64,000 bases of DNA. Origin: Acheta domesticus. Its lineage: Eukaryota > Arthropoda > Insecta > Orthoptera > Gryllidae. The stretch is taken from positions 134,182,991-134,246,990 of the forward strand of contig JAHLJT010004567.1 in the NCBI GenBank assembly GCA_031308135.1, read 5' to 3'. The translations under genes and the position numbers were made by a program. The notes under the pieces are model-generated. The model was not told where the DNA came from. It searched no databases and was given only the letters and a program-made list of their open reading frames with translations. Positions 58,526 through 64,000 of the stretch are shown here, one piece after another (positions within the stretch are counted from its first letter, which is position 1; each line of letters begins with the position of its first letter).

Positions 58526-59830
58526 ATATTACTTTAAACATATTACAGAAGAGTATACTTCTCCTAAAAGAGAATTTTCGTTGAAAACTGTTCAGCCGTT
58601 TTAATAATGCATTGAATTAGCCAGATTTAACTTTTATACAATTTAATGCATACTCACACAAATTAATATTAATAATATAATTTTCCATCTTCGATCAAAA
58701 CTTAAGCTATTTCTTTCGACTAAGTGTAGAAACAGCTGCGCGGCCTTGCGAGGGCCGGTCGCCAGCGTGACTTCTCCTTAAAGTACTACTCATATGTCTT
58801 CTCTGGGGGGGGGGCAGTTCTGGATAAATGCCGAAGAAGATATGCTACCCAGGTCATTTTTTTTTGGAGGGATCTGACAACCCTCAGTTTTTGAAGATAA
58901 ACTCGTACGCCTTCTTTGCCGTTGTAATTTGATCTTCTTCCACCATCGAAGCCGTTGGTCCTCTTCACCTGTAACCCTAGGAAGGGGCCCTTGCGAGGCA
59001 CTGACATCTGGAGCTAGTTGAGCCTAGGTTTTTTATAGAGGTATGCACCTCTGAAGCCTTCTGAAGCATTCTGCCAAATGAATCTTCTTCTTGAAACTCT
59101 TTTACCCGCTGTTACAGGAAAAACGTCATGAAAAACTCCCAATATGAATCGCTCAGAAGAGACTTCCATTGTGTAGGGCTGCGAGGTCCTCGGATCCTAA
59201 AGCTGCCTCTGGATGAGCCGCACATCTCTCATGCAGTCATCATACAAAGAGAAGCGCAACTCCTACCAGTACGGCCAAGACGCACTAAAGGCCCACTACA
59301 GACGTGAGTTCTAACTGAGAGTGGGTTTTCAAGCGGTAAAAATAGAGCATTTATAATACCACGAGAAAAAGTTGAAAATGTAATTTCGATTAATGTTTAC
59401 TTATATTCTTGCCATAACATAATTATTAATAGCCAAACTCAGTTTTATTAGATTAAACAACACATTTTAATTTGCTGGTTCTCTAATTTGTAATTGGTAA
59501 AAATTACTTTTTCCGTATAATAAGTAAAAAATATTTTATTAATATTTTTATTGGTTTGTTAGGTTGTACTTCTAATAAATAATTGATATATTGGATATGG
59601 TTTACAATTATTCATCACAAGTGTATTTTATGCATACTATTGGTCTTCCCACAAAATTATGAGCAATGTAGAACTTCAGAACAATGTGCAGGTACATATG
59701 ACACTCCATTTAAGAACCTACTTATTTCTATAGGCATACGCATAAGCTGTAGCACTATAGTACACATTTTGCAAAGTTCGATAAAATATTCATTCACGCG
59801 CAGGCTACATGCAAACAATATCCTTTTTAC
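58526..59830. other. Intergenic sequence without recognised genes
   Basis: A mixed-composition block at 58730-59330 has open frames on the minus strand but no family I recognise. Confidence 0.35.
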
Positions 59831-59831
59831 T

Positions 59832-60085
59832 TTCTCGCCACGGAGTAGAGAGAAAGTTACGTAATGCTGCGCGAAAAAAACGGCGAATTTTCGGCAGATT
59901 ATCTCTTATTTCAGAGCCCTGGTAACGAAACAGTGAATACATCCATTTGGTAAATTTAGAAAAAAACTCGATCACGGGATATAGCCAGAATACATGTTTT
60001 CTGGGTCCTTGATACCAAAAAATCGAATGGTGACATAACGTCTGTCTGTCCGTTCGTCTGTGAACAATGCTTGCGACTGAGCTGC
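59832..60085 (+). repeat. Family X 5' end fragment
   Basis: The head is shortened (TTTTTACTTTCTCGCCACGG then AGAGAAAGTTACGTAATGCT) and continues through GGTCCTTGATACCAAAAAAT and CTGTCTGTCCGTTCGTCTGT, then stops. The body and 3' end are absent. Confidence 0.7.
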
Positions 60086-62334
60086 ACAGCCCAAAAAAAT
60101 AATTAAAAATTATTTATAAAAATTATTATTAATAGGAAAGACAATTGGAAGGTTTTTAAATTATTTTTTCAGGCACATTTATGATCAAAACATTGTGATT
60201 AATTTGTATATGGATATTAGTTATTTTGTAAATCATTGTCATAGACTTGTACTCAGTTGCATGTATATGAGATAAATCTTGTTTACGCATACGTTTATTC
60301 TTATTACTATGTGTATCAAAGAATGTATATTGAATATCGAAGAATATGTACACGAACCCATCATTTTCGGAACATAAATCCCCCCTGTCGAGTAGGAAAC
60401 ATAGCAAACTACTAGAAATCAAGTCCAACGAAATTAGTTAATACCTAAATAATTGAAATTTATCGATCTCTTCGAAACTGGCTTCCAGATTAATACTTGA
60501 TGATATTGATGAGGGAACTACCAGTATCTGGAACCACTATTTATCTCCCAGCTTGGCGGTTCAGCCAAAGCAATTTACATACTTGCATTGCTTACACGTA
60601 AGCGTGCACACCGTGTTGTGCAGCGTCCATTCAGTGGCCTGGCAGCGCGCACAAAAACTGGCTCTCCTTCAACCCCCTCCCCTCCGTCCCTCCCTCTCCA
60701 CCCCGTCCCTCCCCGCCAGTAGCGCTGCGCCTCAAGAAGAGCGCGCTTCTGGGAAGTCCTCCACTCGAGCCTTACGCAAATGGCACTCTGCTCTGCGCGC
60801 AACGCGTCGCGAGGCAGGCTGCGCGCGCGGGCTTTCTGACGTCAAAAATTCACCCTCTTCCAACGACAATAAAATTCTTAAAATTTATAATTGCAAATTT
60901 TTAGTCTAATAGAATGTTTATCTTTAACGTAATTTTGTCAATAATCCCTACCATAGGTTCCCTGTGAGATCCAAATATTCAGTGATGCCAATTTGTACTG
61001 TCAAAACCCTGAAAGACATTCTTGTCGAACAGGAGGAAATTATTTTTTTTAATCACCCCGAGCACTGGATACGGTGAGTTTGATGTGTTCTTTAGAGAAA
61101 ATTGATAGATTTGCCTAAGAATTCGAAGAAAGTGTCGAAGATGAAGATATTGAAGAAAAATTATTTTTTTATTTAAATGGAATGTTTTATTTAAAAAAGA
61201 CTAGTTGATAAATTAATTTGTTTGTTTGACTGATACATACTTCTTGAATTTAAAAACAATTTTATTATTTATTTTTTCTAGTATACCAACAAGCAAACTG
61301 CCGGCTGTCATTTTCGAGCGTTAAAATTTCAGGATGTGCAATGTGAAAAGAAGATATTGATGCGTGTATCAGAGTCATTTAAAATTTTAGCCTCAAGAAT
61401 GATAGGAAAGTGTTTTTAAAACATCTGTTACTATGAAACCATGTTTTTAAACATTTTGTATTATAAAAATATCTCCATCATTTTCAATAAGAAAACACTA
61501 TTTTCATTCAGATTGCTATTTTCAATTATTATTTTATCATAGTTTGATATGTTATGCAACGACCCTAATTCCCCTATCTAAACCAGCATCAGATATGGCG
61601 CTGAGTTCCATATGGTCCCCACCATGGTCCCCACAAAATGGTCCCCACCATGAAAAGATACTTCTTCTTTATATTATGGTGAAAATCCGGACCAAAGTGT
61701 TTTGATGTATATTATATCTGTAGTTAGTGAGATGTGTGAATAGAAAGTACCTTTGACTACAGTCAAGAAGCTTCCGCGGAGAACACTCAGTATACGTAGT
61801 TTCAAGAAAACATTACGTTTACGATGTCAATACTGGTGCAGTCTTTGTATGGAGATCAGCCGAGACTTCTGCTATCAGCAGCAGTTTACTTCATTATCTG
61901 CCGAAATTAACGCTATTTGCAATTGAGCTAACAGTTAGCTTTAGGGAATCCTTCACAACCTCAGGAAGCGATACAGTTCAAACCAATTGTACCCTAACCT
62001 AAAATATTACAAGAATATGCCATAGACTACTACTATAACATCACATGTGAAGGCGAGAAAATGTTTATTTCCCTTGTAAAATTTTCGCAAAAGGAATGAG
62101 TATGTTTTGATAACAAAGGCTTTAAATAAAGACGTTACCCATATTAACTCGACTTAAGTACCTATAGTTTGTTTTCAGCAATATTGTCGCCTGAAGTATT
62201 TATAAAGAATATACGATACTCATTTTATGGCAATCTTCTTTCTTGATCTGACTTTATATGAAAAAAATCGTCCAAAATTCCACCCTATTTATGACTTAAT
62301 AATGCCGTTAGACTATTTCCCTTAAGATTTAATG
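60086..62334. other. Intergenic sequence with one G+C-rich patch
   Basis: 60560-60845 is G+C-rich with a C/T-biased middle. Its boundaries look element-like but no inverted ends were found. The rest is A+T-rich. Confidence 0.4.
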
Positions 62335-62790
62335 ATTGATGTTTCCAGGCACGTCAACTGCTTTTGTCATTAAATTCGTTTTTGTAGTGAATTTTTATCC
62401 CGGGAGGTAGTGATTACTTTCCCGCTGGATAATTCTGGGACCGACCTCCAGGTCGGCGATTTCCACCTCCATATCCCCTCTAGTGGATCACAGCCCCAGA
62501 CGGGACGAGCTTTATCCTCCTGACTAGTCTATCGCGTGCGTTCTTTGGCCCGTATGTTAGGGAAATGTTCTGACATTCGCGGAAGAATCCACGTAATTGG
62601 AGAAACCACGAAAAACTACTGATCACAGCAGCCCCAGAGAATTCTCCTCCAGAAGCGACTGAATCCGTCTTCGCTACTTAGCTATTGTAGAAAATACGCT
62701 AGTCGGGACTCAAACACTATGACCTCCCGGTCAGAGTCGCTTTAGATGTAGCGGCCATGCTGGCTGTGAACTAAACTGAGCCGGTAATAA
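62335..62790 (-). mobile_element. tRNA-derived SINE, family S, copy 4
   Basis: It shares GTTTCCAGGCACGTCAACTG, GGAGAAACCACGAAAAACTA and GAATTCTCCTCCAGA with the other S copies. The head at the right has a degraded B box (GGGACTCAAACAC on the plus strand). Confidence 0.75.
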
Positions 62791-63904
62791 GATTATTGGA
62801 CACAGGATATTAACGAAAGAAAACCCTAAACAAAACATTATAATGCAATGGAAGTAATCCTAATCTTAATGCTATTTTGAAGGTTTACATCAGTGCTCTA
62901 TTACTCATGGGCATGGGAGTGACACTTTCCCCACAATGGTTCCCGTCATGCGACACCCGTCCAACTGAATTTCCCGGTTCTTGCTTCCGGGTTCGCAATT
63001 TCTTACCGGCCCACATATTTCAATGCGTCATGCATTCTTTGCCCGTGTTTGTTATTCTAAATTATAATTTATTCAAAATTGTCTTCGGTATAGCGGTGTA
63101 TCTCTTTACTTTATTATAACCTGACAGATTTTTGCATTACTAAATTTTGGCAAACTTTTGCGTCAAGAGGTGTCTGAATTGCCTTGAATCAGTGGTTGCA
63201 CATTTGATAATCAAAATCGAAAATGTTTTATGCTACGTCCCTAAATAATTTAAAACTTTTGTTAATTTATTCAATAGACGAATATGTATTACCTAATTGA
63301 ATGACAATCATATTTGAAGAGGTCTTCCTGGTGCTGACGCGGCCTTAAAGTAACCCGCCGGCGCCGATCCGCAGCTGCTAGCGTGCCGACGCAGGCGCCA
63401 GCGTTCTCATCGACGCCACAGCCAGCCTTTTGGCGTCGAGAGCTTAAAAGCCCCCTGTCGCCGTATAGTACGCTCGTCGGGGGCACAGAGCTGCGGCGAT
63501 TAAGGACTCCGACCCTAGACTCCCCCACCCCGCTCCCGGCGCGTCGATGTTGGAGCTGCCGCTCGGTTCATTCTGCAAAGAGCATACGCCGCAACGGCGC
63601 TCGTCCGCAACGAAAGTACAAACCAATGTTGCTCTCGTGAAGACCAGAGAACAGGATGTTAAACGCCATGCCGACGAAGTATCGCCTTACTAGTGACTGT
63701 GTGATGGCAGGTCTGCCTTAACAGTGCTATCCAGTAGGAACAGAGGAATTGCTAGGCTAATGAATACCTTCAGAATTTTTCTGAGAGAGAGAATTTAATG
63801 TTGAAGATATTTTATTCATATTTATTACCATTTATGCAATATTATCAAAGAAATAATCAAGGTCATTAAGCTGATAAAGAACAAATAATGAACGCAGTTT
63901 ATAG
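62791..63904. other. Intergenic sequence with G+C-rich patch
   Basis: 63340-63640 is CpG-rich with overlapping open frames on both strands and no recognisable product. The rest is A+T-rich. Confidence 0.35.
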
Positions 63905-64000
63905 AGAGGAGAGATTCGAAGCAGATGTCGGAGCAGCACCCTAACAAACGGGCTATGGGCCGCGCGTAGTAGACCAGTCGGGAGATTGAAACTGGTCCCC
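63905..64000 (+). mobile_element. Family S SINE fragment at window edge
   Basis: GAAGCAGATGTCGGAGCAGC, then ACCCTAACAAACGGGCTATG correspond to the middle of copy 2 (GAAGCAGTGCCCTAACAACC, GGGCCACG). It is cut by the window end. Confidence 0.5.

Overview
The window is eukaryotic, A+T-rich and repeat-dense. The spliced gene structure and the transposon families (RTE- and jockey/CR1-type LINEs, hAT, Tc1, pogo/Tigger and piggyBac-like DNA elements, tRNA-derived SINEs) point to an arthropod, most likely an insect with a large genome. The exact lineage cannot be fixed from the sequence.

The only convincing host gene is PLK4 (SAK), the centriole-duplication kinase, on the minus strand. Thirteen coding exons can be placed from 27913 down to 1913, with GT/AG junctions and phases that stay in frame throughout (2994 nt, 998 codons). 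They encode a complete kinase domain, a DSG-type degron, an unusually cysteine-rich linker, and the cryptic polo boxes PB1-PB2. The last exon or exons, encoding most of PB3, are not in the window and must lie left of position 1. The start codon is preceded by two short upstream ORFs and a pair of CCAAT boxes.

The 17.9 kb intron 12 (2036-19938) is a transposon graveyard. An RTE-type LINE is split into four collinear pieces (about 6359-15460) by an LTR-like insert, a second LINE with flanking repeats, and a SINE. Nearby lie hAT, Tigger and inverted-repeat elements and copies of an unclassified repeat here called family X. Intron 9 holds a 1.2 kb long-inverted-repeat element. Intron 7 holds a piggyBac-like element with TTAA ends and a frameshifted copy of part of PLK4's own exon 9.

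From 28.1 to 64 kb no host gene is recognisable. This part contains further family X copies, at least three hAT elements with target-site duplications (32007-32260, 38112-38955, 50945-52216), a Tc1 element with matched ends (39042-40762), several tRNA-derived SINEs, simple repeats and some G+C-rich islands.

Family X is the most interesting unexplained item. It is about 1.6 kb, starts with a palindrome-bearing sequence, ends in CCACTAGTT, and its body is built of diverged direct modules of about 306 bp. It codes for nothing I can recognise and matches no element class with confidence.
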